In this document: positions 44,041 to 55,850 of the stretch, in pieces
Layout: each line of letters opens with the position of its first letter
Position numbering within the stretch: the first letter of the stretch is position 1
Source of the DNA: Perilla frutescens
Taxonomy: Eukaryota; Streptophyta; Magnoliopsida; Lamiales; Lamiaceae
Assembly (NCBI GenBank): GCA_026008535.1
Contig: BRKX01000007.1
Location: forward strand, 9,571,001 to 9,635,000
Direction: 5' to 3'
DNA length: 64,000 bases
The notes under the pieces: generated by a model
Databases searched by the model: none
Seen by the model: the letters and a program-made list of their open reading frames with translations, nothing else
What the model was told of the DNA's origin: nothing
Translations under genes and position numbers: made by a program

Positions 44041-44796
44041 GAGGCTACATTAAATCAAACTACATCGATATGCAATTTCAACTTCAACTTTGCAAGACCA
44101 ACCTGACAAAGATTTCAAATTCAACCTCTATAAGTAGCTTCCATCTTCATCCTTGCAGGTGAAGACTTCAATCTTGACGTGAAGCTTTTAACTTCGATTT
44201 CAACCTTGCGGCTTCAACATGAAGATTTCAACATTGCGGCCACAACCAGAAGAGTTTGCCCTCGACTTGAAGCCTTTAACTTTAAGTTTAACCTTGCGGT
44301 TTTATCCTGAATATTTCAACCTTGACTTGAAGCATTCAACCACACCAAGTAGATGCCATCTTCATCCTTGCAGCATCAGCCTGGTGAAGGTTGCAATCTC
44401 TACTTGAGCATTTAACTTCAATTTCAACATCAACCAGATGGAGGCTTTAGCTTTGAGCAATTTCAACTGAATGAAGACTTCAATTTTGAGCAGCGGGCAT
44501 ATCCATTTCAAAAAGGTTCATAGGCCTTTGTTCCACTTGTTACTTATCATGTACCCCTTTAGTTGCCTTGTATTATGAATATCTATGCAGTGACATGTTT
44601 TAGTGTCTTCTTGAAATCTTTGTGTTGCTTCTTATTTGCTTTGGATATATGTGCACTCCAACTATAATGATTCAACACAAATCATGACTGAACTTAGACA
44701 ACATCTAAGCTGCTTACGTACCCTTGAGAGAGATCAAGTCAAAACGTAGTTCGAAAGATTGATTTATTTTTTAGAGGGGGTGCCGTACGCAGTTTA
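44041..44796. other. Degenerate CTTCAA-rich repeat DNA up to the gypsy insertion
   Basis: Irregular repeats of TTCAACTT, GAAGACTTCAA and CCTTGCGGC, with TTCATCCTTGCAG occurring twice (about 44146-44158 and 44361-44373). Near 44718-44755 a GCTTACGTACCC ... AAAACGTAGTTC pair forms an imperfect inverted repeat that I associate with plant LTR elements. No gene. Confidence 0.5.
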
Positions 44797-47700
44797 TGTA
44801 ATACCTCAGATTTTTGATTAAGATTTAGAGGATTCTTAATGATAATTAAGAAGTTAAGGAAGAAGTTTAATTAAGGTCAGATGTCAGTCACGACTTTAGG
44901 GGTCAGTTTTCGTGAAATTGTCTTTTCAGAAAATTTGATCTTAATTCTTTTATGGTCATTCGTGGTCTCGTTAGAAAGATTTTAACTCAAGGAGTATGCC
45001 GGTGTTTTCGGAATTTTATTCTGAAGTCAATTGAGTTCCAAGTGATGAAAAACGTATTTAAAAGGTGAATGAATAGTAACTTTTGCGTGCGCTTGTGTTT
45101 TGAGAAATTTACGAAATCCACCTCGTTGATCCGAGTCTAGTTTTGTCAAGCCTTTCTTATGGGAAATAACTCAAGGATTCCGTTGGCGTTCACGGAATTC
45201 CATTCTGAGGTCAATCGAACGCTCGGGAGCAAAATCTGTCAGTCTGAGTAAATAGTAAAAAGTAATTCCAAAAAGGGAATCTTTGCTCGTCTTTCTTCTG
45301 ACGACCCCATCTTTTTCTCGAAACAAGTTGGTACACTAGTATTTGAGCCAACGAGTCCCCCGGTATTTTTAGATTTCGTGTCTGAGGTCATTTGGATCTC
45401 GACATCGAATAAAGCAGCTTTTAACCGAACCCGGGGTAACTTTTGCAGTATCCCCATATTGCAATGGCTTCCATGGGAAGCCAAAGCTTCTCCTATAAAT
45501 ACAAGGCCACCCTTTACCATTATTTGCTCATTCATTTCCATCCTTTTCACTTCCAAGAGAGTGGGAAAGCTCGTGAGAGCCGAGAAAGTTCTGTCGAAGT
45601 AAAAAGCGTTCTTCGTGAGTATTCCGCAAGACGACGAGCGGAGTGGCATGTAAGGGATGCAGTGAGGAAAGGTGCTAGGGGCACCGTTGGGTTGTAGCGG
45701 GCGGCTCTGCCACCGTTGCGACTCGACGAGATGCCGAGCTAGCCACCTTCCTTCGACGCACCTAGGCCCGTCCATTCTTGTCGTCGGTCTCGATTCCTTT
45801 TCTTTTTCCGTCTTTTAAATTCCGCATTTACTTTTCGTTCTTCATGTTCTTCATTATTACTCATTTACTTTCCATCTAAGAGTTATATTTCGATTCTAGT
45901 TAAAGTTCCAAGTTAATAGCGTTTCCGTTATATTGCTCGTTTTTATTTCGTTGTTATTCCGTTGTTATTCTCGTCATTAATTCTCGTAAATAGTTTCGTT
46001 ATTCCGTTTAAATCCCGTTCAAGTTATATTTAAAGATTTCGTCGTTATTCAAATCATTTTAAGAGGATTATCGTGTTTATGCCGATTTCTTTTAAAGATA
46101 AAACATACCGTTTCATGTAAAATTAAATTATTGAAGCATGTTTTTAAAATTATTATAAGTGTTCTTCGTGTTCTTCATGTTCGTCGAAGGAATCAACGAA
46201 CACTGAAGAAACCTAGAAGAAGTAAAGATTGCCCAGAACTGGACGGAATAGAGAGAGAAAGAAAGAGCCCCGCGGGGGGAGGGGGGGTGCGCCGCCGCGC
46301 CACACCCCCCTCGGCCCTCAAGAGCGCGCCGGCGCTAGGGGGCGCCGCGGCGGGGGGAGGGAGGGGAGGGTGCTCGTCGGCGCACCCCTACGCTGCGGTG
46401 GGGGGCTGCCCGCCGGCGCCCATGTGCGCCGCAACACCCCCCCTTCCCCATGTTGTTCTCCGTCGTTTTTCCATCTATTTTTCGTACCTTCTTCCCGAGC
46501 TTTTTGAGCTTTTCAAGTCGTGTTATTTCCAAGTTATTTTCAAGTTTAAATTTTAGAAAAGCAATCAAGATATTTCCAGTAATCTATTCAAGTTATTCTC
46601 CGTCTAAAAATTGAGAAATCAAGTCGAGATGTTCTTTAAATAAATTCTTCTCGAAATTTATAAAGTCGTAAAGTCGTGCAATCTGTCATTAAGTCTTAGA
46701 TTTTAGTCTTCAAGTTAGATGTCGTTATTTCTCGCTTTATATAGTTAATTTCTTCAAAGAAGGCCGCTAAGTCGATGATACTACTTTTGTAGGATGAAGT
46801 GAGCCTCGTAGGAATTCGGAGAAAGATCATCAACTCGTTGCTTCATCTTCTGTCAAGTAATCGAGGTGGGTAAATCTATACTCATCTAAAGTTTGAGCTA
46901 ATAAGCTCTAGAAGCATATAGGACAAATGAAATATCCAATAAAATATTTTTGCTCTGCTTGATTGATCTCTGTACAAGGAAGGAAGGAAAGGAAGATATT
47001 ATGTTTTAATTAAGCTCTCAAGTATGTTTAGAAATGCTAGAAATATTAAAGTATTGTTTATGCCTAGCATGAGGTACTTAGAATTGCTTTAATTGCAATT
47101 ATGTTTATGCACGTTCATTTCTTCGTATCTGAATGTTGGATTTTGCTAAAGTTTATTTAGCTAATTAAGCTTTGCCTTTTAGGGTAGTGATAAATCCATC
47201 ATAGGCCGAAGTTATGCTTAAGTAAAAGATTAGCCTTAGACGTTGCTCTAAGCTCGATAATCCTAGTAAGGTTAAGAAAGCTAAGGAATTAAGGATTAAG
47301 TTAAGAAAGGAAGAATATAGCTCTATAACCAGGATTGAGCTCAGAATTCATGATCTTTGATCATTTAAGGGAGTCACTGCTGGGTTAATTCCCTCGCAAA
47401 CTCGTTTGGATATTTGAGGTAACCCCTCTTTTATCCTATAGCATGCCTAAGGGTGCAGTTGACATCAGGTTTGAGCCAAGGTTGGGCCCAAAAGTAAAGA
47501 AAAGGTTTTGCGGATATGGAGAGGGCTTTTGCATTTTGCTCTCCATATACCGCCAGTTTATTATTGGATATTTCTCGAGTTATTAAAGAAGTTTTTATTA
47601 AAACCCACTGAGTACATTAGTGCTCACGCCCTCTTTTTCAAATGTTTTCATGTTGAGATGCTGAGGATGATGGTGGCTGTGGATGTGGGTTGGCTGCCGA

Positions 47701-48167
47701 GATTGTTTTGCTATTATATAAGTTTCTTTTGAAATCCCACGATGTTTCTGCTACTCTGATACACTCTTTCTAATTTCATTCAAGTTCAATTATGTTAGTC
47801 GAGATTCTAAGGATATTCCCCAAGACATGATTACCTATATATATAAGTGATGCATATTTAGTTTTATCCCTGCTTCTTGAGTATATTTTCCCTTCGCCCA
47901 TGAAGAGGCTTGTTCATGTTGGTATCTGTTTATCCGCTTTGACCTGTGAATGGGTCTATGCTTGTTGGTATCTGATTAGTTAGCCGTTTTATTTTGCTAA
48001 AGCATGTTCCCTTTTTAATCAAGTAAACCCAAGTATCATCGTCTATTCTTTGAAAGTATATCTCTATGCATAAACCCTCTTTGTTAATCTCCCGTCTTTA
48101 TTCGTTAATCCTTTAATAACACCCCATCCCCATTCGTTAATCCCTATCTCGGGACCGGGCTGTGACA
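44797..48167 (+). repeat. 5' LTR of the gypsy chromovirus-type element (3371 bp)
   Basis: Starts TGTAATACCTCAG and ends GGGCTGTGACA, with a primer-binding site three bases on. It matches the 3' LTR (63137 onward) almost base for base over the visible part, and the solo LTR at 32837 more loosely. TATAAAT box at 45494-45500. A GC-rich stretch at 46250-46445 holds short G-runs on the plus strand. The ORFs at 45239-45775 and 46131-46556 are LTR sequence read through and show no family features. Confidence 0.92.
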
Positions 48168-48169
48168 GA

Positions 48170-48185
48170 TGGTATCAGAGCCAGG
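48170..48185 (+). other. Primer-binding site of the gypsy element
   Basis: TGGTATCAGAGCCAGG lies just inside the 5' LTR and matches the complement of the initiator-Met tRNA 3' end. Confidence 0.93.
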
Positions 48186-48799
48186 TTTGCAACTCTGCAG
48201 ACCTGTCTCTTTGTTTAAGTTAAGCTAAGTTTTATGCGCATATGAATCGTTTCGTGATAAGTTACAACAACCAACCCACAGCTCGCCATCACCCTCGTAT
48301 CTTCAACTAAAATCAAGGTATGATAATATAAAGATTTTGTATTTTGAATTCATAATTATTGAATACCGGAAATGAAAAGATTTGAGCTAGCATACCTCTT
48401 TTATGGATAAGGGAAAATCCTGGAGAATGAAATTCTGAATAAAAGTATTCGGGTAAAATGATTTTCTGAGAAAGAAAGTTTGAGAAAGAAGTTCTTGATC
48501 ACAAAAGAAAAGTGTTTAAAAATTTATTTTAAACCTATGTCTTGAAGAAAAGATAAAAGTTTCGAAGAAGAGTTCTCGACTCAAAAGAAAGGGGTTGATT
48601 CATTCTAAAAATTTCTGTTTTAAGGGAAAAGGTAAAATTTACGATTAAAGACTTGGGCACCAAAATTTTTGTAAAAATCAACTATTTAAAAGGAGCTATG
48701 CATGCAGATAAGTAGTTTGAATCTAGATGATAGCGTGATCTCAGGAGAACCTTAGGTCTCCCTTTTATAATCTAGACTGATTAAGTTTCATGTTTTTAG

Positions 48800-50310
48800 A
48801 TGGTTAAGCATCGTTCGACTACTAGGAATAATGTGACTCTTTTCCGCCCTGTTCAAGAAATGAACGACTTTGGAGGAATGCCAGAAAATATATCCGACTT
48901 GGAAACATGCATCCGTATGTGTGAGCAAGCACCTCCCGTTGAGAAACCAGCAATATATCGCATCCTGCAAAGCACAATCACCCGTGATCCCGAGACGTAT
49001 GCTGTAATCAGGAACCTGACGGAATTCTCCTCAGCCTTGATGGCTCTTTGGGAGTCAAAGTATGGCCATGTGAACGCTCTAGCCGAGCAAAATCCCTCCC
49101 TCGTGGTGGAACCAGAACTGCTAAGGGTGACTCTGAACAGTCCCCCTGAATTTCAGGCACCGTGCCCTCGTGTTGAAGGAACCTTAGAAGCGAGACCCGG
49201 GACATCGAGTCTTTGTCCACCAGAATGCACCAGTGGGCCCCTATCAACCAGTTGCCCCTCAGAGTCTGGGACAGTGTATGCCCCATCAGTTCTTCGAAGA
49301 GAGCTTGAGGAAATTCAAGTTCAAGATACCAGAGACAGATGAAGATGAGGAAGAAGAGGGCCCAGAGAAGGAAGGTAAGAAAAAGGTGGAATCGTCATGA
49401 AAAAGGAAGGGGAAGGACCCAGTGTATAGTTAAGCTTTAGAAGTAGGTAAAGGAGGTGTTATTGTTAGAACACCTTGCTGACCTGTTTGTCCATTTATCT
49501 GCTTTAATCCAGATCTTATTCTGAAAATGTATTAATCAACCCTTAAATTTTAATAGTGGCAGTAATTCTCCAAGGGCTGCCCTATTTTCTGATATAACTA
49601 AGAACCTCTTTCTTATTTATGCCAAAAGTCCTCTTATGAGGCAATTTTCCCCTTTTTCTTGATCTATCCTGCGTAATCTAAAGACCTTATCGAAAGGCAT
49701 TTCATTTAGCTTTGTGCTAATTTGAGCGAGCGTCGCTAATATTTTAGAATGTCATCGAGAAGACATCCAGCCGAAATCGAAGGAGAAAGCGAGGACGCAC
49801 AAGCAAGTCCCGAACCATGGCTCAAGAGCTAAGAATGTGTTTCTCAAACACGACCCTTCATTTTTAATAGTTTAGGAGACGCAATGGGAGTCGAGAGATG
49901 GGTTTGTTCCTTAGAAGTGAATTTTTGATTTTATAGCTTGTTCGAAGGATGAGGAATTGGGTTGTGCTCTTTTATGTGTATGGATAGTACGTGCCACTAG
50001 TGAGAGTCCATTCGAAGAATGATAACCTTGGAATAATGGACGGAGTATGGTTGGGAAGACTTCGAGTACGAGTTGTATCAAAAGTATATCCCGGATTGCT
50101 ATCGTAAAGCAAAGGAGGTCGAGCTTAGAGGCAAGGAAGAGAACGTTGTCAAAGTACTATCAAGAGTTCAACCAGTTATCAAGGCATGCCCCACGTTTGT
50201 GGTTTCAGACGAGAAGAAAACGCGTATAGATCAGGTTGCTTTGTCGTATCCCTTCCAAATAGGGGAAAGTGACCCCCGTATGTCACCTTTTCCAGCCAAG
50301 TGTAGCTAAT
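48800..50310 (+). pseudogene. Gypsy element: gag, broken
   Basis: A 180-codon ORF (48800-49342) starts MVKHRSTTRNNVTLF, as gypsy chromovirus gag proteins often start. Acidic DEDEEEEGPEKEGKKK follows in another frame before a stop. A recognisable capsid segment (YELYQKYIPDCYRKAKEVEL, then VIKACPTFVVSDEKKT) lies at about 50060-50230 in two alternating frames. 49440-50040 is non-coding, probably decayed gag or an internal rearrangement. Confidence 0.7.
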
Positions 50311-51249
50311 TGAAGGCCAACCGACTCATGCTATTTCATAGCAACCTAGTAAAGAAGAAGGTGCGAGAAGATCAAGGAAAGAAAGAGAGAGAACCTGAAG
50401 AAGATCGTTAAGCAGATAGACCTAGAATTGGTGGATTAAAAGTTTCAGTAAGATAGGAAGTTTTGATGAGTCTATTTATTCATTATCGCATCAATTGAAA
50501 TTCTTCAATATTATATCCTTTTGGAAAAATTGTAATCTTTTGATTATACTTCTTTGATCATCCAAAATTAGTGATAGCATTCCCTTGTTAAAGCTATGTT
50601 GACGCCTTTGCAAATATTCAGTACGGTTCTCAGTTGCTAATCATTGATTATCTTCCATACCTTTGTATCATGCATGGACCCCTTTTGAGTTTATAAGTCC
50701 TCTAAAGAAGGCAATGTTTTTAGTATAAATAACCCAGTGTTATATCTCTTCCAGCTTTTGGAACTTGTTAAAGAATTATTGATTAAGATAAAGTCCTCAC
50801 TCAGAGGCATTCATTTTGTTTCGCTCCGACTCATAGAGCTCGAGTGTGGACCTTTTAATAGAGTAAAGAGTATAAAGCAATATTCTTTTTAGTCATTATT
50901 GGAAAAATAAGAGGAAGTAGTCCCAATAGGAAGTAGAATCCAAGTAATGCTAGTTAGTGCCCTTCTAGTAGGATGCGCATCTCCAGGTAATATTTTTCAG
51001 CTCGTTATGTTTAAGAGGCAATCTAAGGAATGGCGATAGGTAGGTTTCAAGCTTGTATTCAAGGTCAAGACATGCGATCTCTATGCCTGCAAGTGATGGT
51101 GATCTCCAGCAGAAGCTATAAAGTCAGAATACCATCAAAAGGCGACTACGACGAAGAAAGAAGAAGGAGAGTTTGCAATAGAAGACGTTTCGGGCACAAG
51201 AAAATTTCCAAGACGTATTTTCATAGGAGCTATTAGAGCTACCACCATA
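50311..51249 (+). pseudogene. Gypsy element: degenerate zinc-knuckle and protease region
   Basis: By position this should encode the C-terminal gag and the aspartic protease. No frame is open for more than about 68 codons, and no D-S/T-G motif is readable. Confidence 0.5.
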
Positions 51250-52322
51250 TAGGCGATTAGGATTCGCTATCGGTTTAGAATCAGGAGTTGCACCAGTCCA
51301 AAAGCCCCTTATAGAATGGCGCCTAAGGAGTTTCAAGAACTCAGGATTCAACTGCAAGAGTTATTAGACCTAGGTTTTATCCAACCAAGTGTGTCGCCTT
51401 GGGAAGTTCCAATCTTGTTCGTGAAGAAGAAGGATGGCACATTGAGAATGTGCATCGACTATAGAGAGCTTTATAAGCTGACTATTAAGAATCGATACCC
51501 TCTCCCAAGAATAGATGATCTCTTTGATCAAAGCCTAAGGGAGCGAGTGTCTTCTCAAAGATAGACTTAAGATCTGGGTATCATCAACTGAAGAACCGAA
51601 AGAAGGATATTCCTAAGACTGCTTTTAGGACTCGCTATAGACATACGAGTTTGTGGTAATGCCATTCGGATTGACCAACGCTCCCGCAGTGTTCATGGAT
51701 TTAAAGAATCGGGTTTTTCAACCGTATCTAGATAAGTTTGTGCTAGTTTTATAGATGATATTCTCATCTATTCAAAGGACGAAAAGGAGCATCAAGAGCA
51801 CCTAAGAGTGGTGTTGGAGAAGTTAAAAAAGAGAAAGACTTTACGCTAAGTTTAATAAGTGTAAGTTTTGGCTCAAGGAAGTTATGTTTCTAGGTCATAT
51901 AGTTTTAGTAGAAGGAATCAGGGTGGATCCAGCTAAGATTGAAGTTGCAAGCAACTCGAAGCCTCTAAGGAACGTGAAAGAGATAAGAAGTTTTCTAGGA
52001 CTCGCGGGATACTATTGTAGATTCATCGAAGGATTCTCGTCGATATCTAAGCCAATGGTGCAACTATTAAGGAAAGACTCCAAGTTCAAGTGGACGCACA
52101 AGTGCGAGGAAAGTTTCCAGACCTTAAAGAAGATATAACCACAGCCCCAGTGTGGGCCATTCAGGGAAAGAATAAAGACTTCGTGGTTTACGCTAATGCG
52201 TCGAGAAAAGGATTAGGATGCATACTGATGAAGGGGGGAAAGGTGATTGCTTATACTTCGAGGCAGCTTAAGAATCACGAGCAGAACTACCCCACGCATG
52301 ACTTAGAATTAGCAGCAGTTGT
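51250..52322 (+). pseudogene. Gypsy element: reverse transcriptase and first part of RNase H, broken
   Basis: RT is clear in 51316-51564: MAPKEFQELRIQLQELLDLG, SPWEVPILFVKKKDG, MCIDYRELYKLTIKNRYPL and RIDDLFDQ. The catalytic segment FIDDILIYSKDEKEH (about 51750-51795) lies in another frame. It continues with FLGHIVLVEGIRVDPAKIE and SFLGLAGYYCRFIEGFSSI (51884-52138), then RNase H: FVVYANASRKGLGCILM and AYTSRQLKNHEQNYPTHDLE. At 52323 the reading is cut by the copia insertion. Several frameshifts and stops (near 51565, 51655, 51850 and 52138) make it non-functional. Confidence 0.9.
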
Positions 52323-53696
52323 TGTTGGTTTTGTATACTAGAAGACCTGTCTTTTGTATATATTATTGATGATGGTTTTATGATGATATAGAATGAATAC
52401 AATTGCAGTCACTGTTTGCATTTAAAATTGTTATATTTACATGCATGTTCACTATACTTACATTGTAGATGATATGGTGTGGGTAAACACATGGTTAGAT
52501 CATATCATCGGTTCCTTGTAATGTATTAAAAGGCTCACGGTCTAGATGGCACTGAACCTGCTATCGGTACGCCGTAGGACAATCTGATAGTTAGTTTGTC
52601 TTGACTAACTGATTATTCTAATACACGGGCAAGTGTATTGAGGAGGATCTACTTAGAATTCTATTCTCTATTCTGACCTTAAAAGAGAGAATAAGAATCC
52701 ACAGAGTTCGGGTTCTTAACCCCTATATGTTGGTGGACATATACGTGTGGTGTTTGCAGCTTTGATTTATCAAAGGGTGAGATTCTTTCATAGGATCAAT
52801 AATCTCGATATCTTGGGTTGTGACATTTACACTTATGATGGGTCGTGCAATATGTAGGGGCACCGTGTCCTGGTGCGCCAGGTTGATGGTGTCCCCTTGA
52901 GGAAATGCAAGTTCATGCTGAAACCCTGCAGGTTGAATTTATTCCGTGCATGAGTAAAGCTTGTGTGGTACTAATCAAGGAAAAGATATTAATTAATTAT
53001 AGTTGTCAGAAGCTTACATAATTAATTAATGGGCATTATATCTTAAACATGGGGAATGACTGGACTAAAGAAGAAAGCATATTCAGAAATAATACTTAAT
53101 TTATTTAATTATATCCTAAGTTTATTGGATATTGGATATTAAATAAATTAATGGGCCAATTTAATATTCTTCTAGATCCCTGTTGTAGCCCAAAAAAAGA
53201 CTGGATTGAATTGGAGATAGAACAAGAGATAGAGATAGAATTCCAGTCCAACTGGGACACCAATTTCGTCCACACCCCCTTATAAATAAGAGGGTGGAGG
53301 CACAAAATTTATGTCAAAAAATATCAACCCTCTCGTGTTCTTTTGATCTCCACAGATTCCATACCGATCTAGTAGATTTTAGCCCACCCTGAAACTAGAT
53401 TCAGTCTGGGAATACAACAGAAGATCAAGGAATGGAATAGCATCAAGGGGTGCCTATTATCATTCATACAACAGCAAGATTAGACCTTTAATCTTGTCCT
53501 CAACCCATCATTTAATTTGTAAGTCGTTTTTCGGTATTCTATGTTTCCGCTTTAGTAGAATCGAAAACCGGATTTGCATGATTAATTAAACTCGGTTAAT
53601 TAAAATATATGTGCTACATAAAATTATGATCTACATGACATTAGGATTAATGGACATCCAATTAGATCCTGCGGTTCATTTCAAAAAACCCCAACA
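52323..53696 (+). repeat. 5' LTR of copia element 3 (1374 bp)
   Basis: Starts TGTTGGTTTTGTATAC and ends AAACCCCAACA. The target duplicate GTTGT lies at 52318-52322. It is nearly identical to 59912-61327 but lacks a block of about 45 bases present there near 60680-60725. A TTATAAATAAGAG box lies near 53280-53292. Confidence 0.93.
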
Positions 53697-53698
53697 AC

Positions 53699-53713
53699 TG
53701 ATATCAGAGCGGG
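53699..53713 (+). other. Primer-binding site of copia element 3
   Basis: TGATATCAGAGCGGG lies two bases after the LTR. It fits the initiator-Met tRNA complement TGGTATCAGAGC with one G-to-A change at the third base. Confidence 0.88.
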
Positions 53714-55850
53714 TTTTGGCACTGTTCTAGATTTAATCCTAGGATTAATTTTAAAAATATGTATAAATTTGATGAAATATTTATGTTGCTTAAATTTTCA
53801 GATTTATATGTTCATATTTTCGAATTGGTTGTGTTCAAAACTTGGATGAATTTTTGATGGTGTTTCGAAAATTATAGTTTTGGATGGATTGTAATTTTCG
53901 GTCATATCTTAATTAGATTTGGAATAGATTTTAGATTTATCAAAATTTCCAGATTTAATTAGATGTGTGTTTCGAAAATTGGAGCATCAAATTTTCAAAA
54001 ATTTGATGTTTAATTTCCCTAATTTTTGGTATTAAATTTTCGGTCATTGTTAAATTAAATTGGAGAAGATTTTGATGAAAATCAAATTTTCAGATTTATT
54101 TAATGGTGTGTTTCGAAAATTTGGAGTGTTGTATTAAGATTTGATATTATTTGATGTATATCTTAATTTACCTAATTTTAATATAGATAGATTTGAAAAT
54201 AGATTTTAAATTCGAAAGAATTTGAAGTGGATCAAATTTCCAGATCTATTAATCTAGTAATTTTCGAAAATCTATGTATTAGAATTGGATAAGGTAATTT
54301 TGGATATATATGAATAATTATCAAAATCCAATTGTGATAAGAATTTAATTTTGGATAGGTTTTGGAAGATTTTGAAGTGGATCAAATCTTCAAACCTTAT
54401 CCTTAAAGATTTAGATTCTTATGGATAATATTTGGATTAGAATTTTGATTTATATCAAGATATCCAAATATTAATTAATTAGGGTGGTTTGAAAATATTA
54501 AATAAATTTGGTGGATAATTTTAAATAATTTCCAGATTTATTTTAGTTATATTTTCGAAAATAACAAGTTTAAAATTGGTGGATAATTATTTTTAATTTC
54601 CAATTTTTATCTTGTGAATAATATCGAATTAATTAATTTTATTAATTGAAAAATTCGAATATTATTTAATATGTCATGTTTGGATATCATATGTTATTTT
54701 ATGCTGATCATGTAATTGTGATTGTTGGATTTGTAGACTGACTTGTTTGCAGGGTCACCAACTATCATGGTTCCTTAATTATGTGATGTATATTTTAATT
54801 TATGTTGGATGTATGATGGGCCGTATGCCGGTTTGGCTACGTGATTTTAATCCATGAAAAAATCTATCGATTAGGTCTAGGTTTTATTTTATGTTGTTTT
54901 AATGTAATAGAAATAAAGCTGTTAGACCAAGTTATTGAGTTGTAATTTTATTCTAGATATATTAGATTTTTCCTCTAAGGAATAGATATTCTATATTGAA
55001 TAAAGTTTGAAGATCAACTCAAAGGAGGAGAGTAGTACAGCTCAAGAAAGGAAGATTATCACTAATTCACGTCCCGAAATCCTAATTGGAGCTAGAATTT
55101 TCAGCGAGGCGCAGTGATGAGGGCGGCGGCCATGCCCGAGATTCCGGAGCTGACTTTTCAGTTTTATCTCATTCAGCAACATGAGATATGAGCCATGATA
55201 GTTGGTTTTTATTATTATTGCTTATTATGTTGTTTGAAGCATACAATGGTGTTTTATCATTTTATGTGATGTTTGCATGTTCTACAATGGGATAAAATGA
55301 AACCTCAACTTTAAATAACTAAGTGGGAGAGATTCATACCAAAGTATGTAGAAATCTCATACAGTCTCCATTAATCTGGTTTAATTGAGATGTGATTGAC
55401 ATGCGAGTTGACAATAGGTCTTCCTCCATAACGGATGTGTCATATCACTGTTATCTCTAGAAATTAAACTTCTTAATCAAGATAGCTGTAGAACACTACT
55501 AGAACAAACTGACTCCTCCAATTGGAATAGGGAGTTCGAAATAATGGACTTGGGGCTAAGGTGATGGTATTCACACTTAGGTGTAATTTATTAATAAACG
55601 TCCACACTAACGTGGCTTATTAATTGGAAGGTTACACGATCGTGGTTATTTCCGACTATTAATTTACTTGTCATAAGGAAATTTGACTGAAGGTAAATTA
55701 AAGGTGGTTTTACCTGTTTAAGGATGAATTTTATAAACGTCCACACTAACGTGGCTTATAAGAAACATTTTTAAAATGTCGGTGGATTACATATAATTTT
55801 TTGAGGTATACGATTATATGTGAGTATCCTAAAGTTTGTGACTGTACTGC
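53714..55850 (+). other. Long untranslated leader of copia element 3
   Basis: About 2.1 kb without an open frame. The first kilobase is built of repeated TTTTCGAAAAT / CAAATTTTCAGATTTA phrases. Further on, CCACACTAACGTGGCTTAT occurs twice (about 55602 and 55741). Such long leaders occur in some copia lineages; no separate gene is seen. Confidence 0.7.

Noticed and set aside
45239..45775. 178-codon minus-strand ORF
   Set aside because: It lies wholly inside a gypsy LTR, on the strand opposite to the element, and a shorter version recurs in the 3' LTR at 63589-63966. It has no family features.
46131..46556. Overlapping ORFs in the GC-rich part of the gypsy LTR
   Set aside because: Long open frames are expected by chance in GC-rich DNA; Ala/Gly/Pro/Arg-rich low-complexity translation in several frames.
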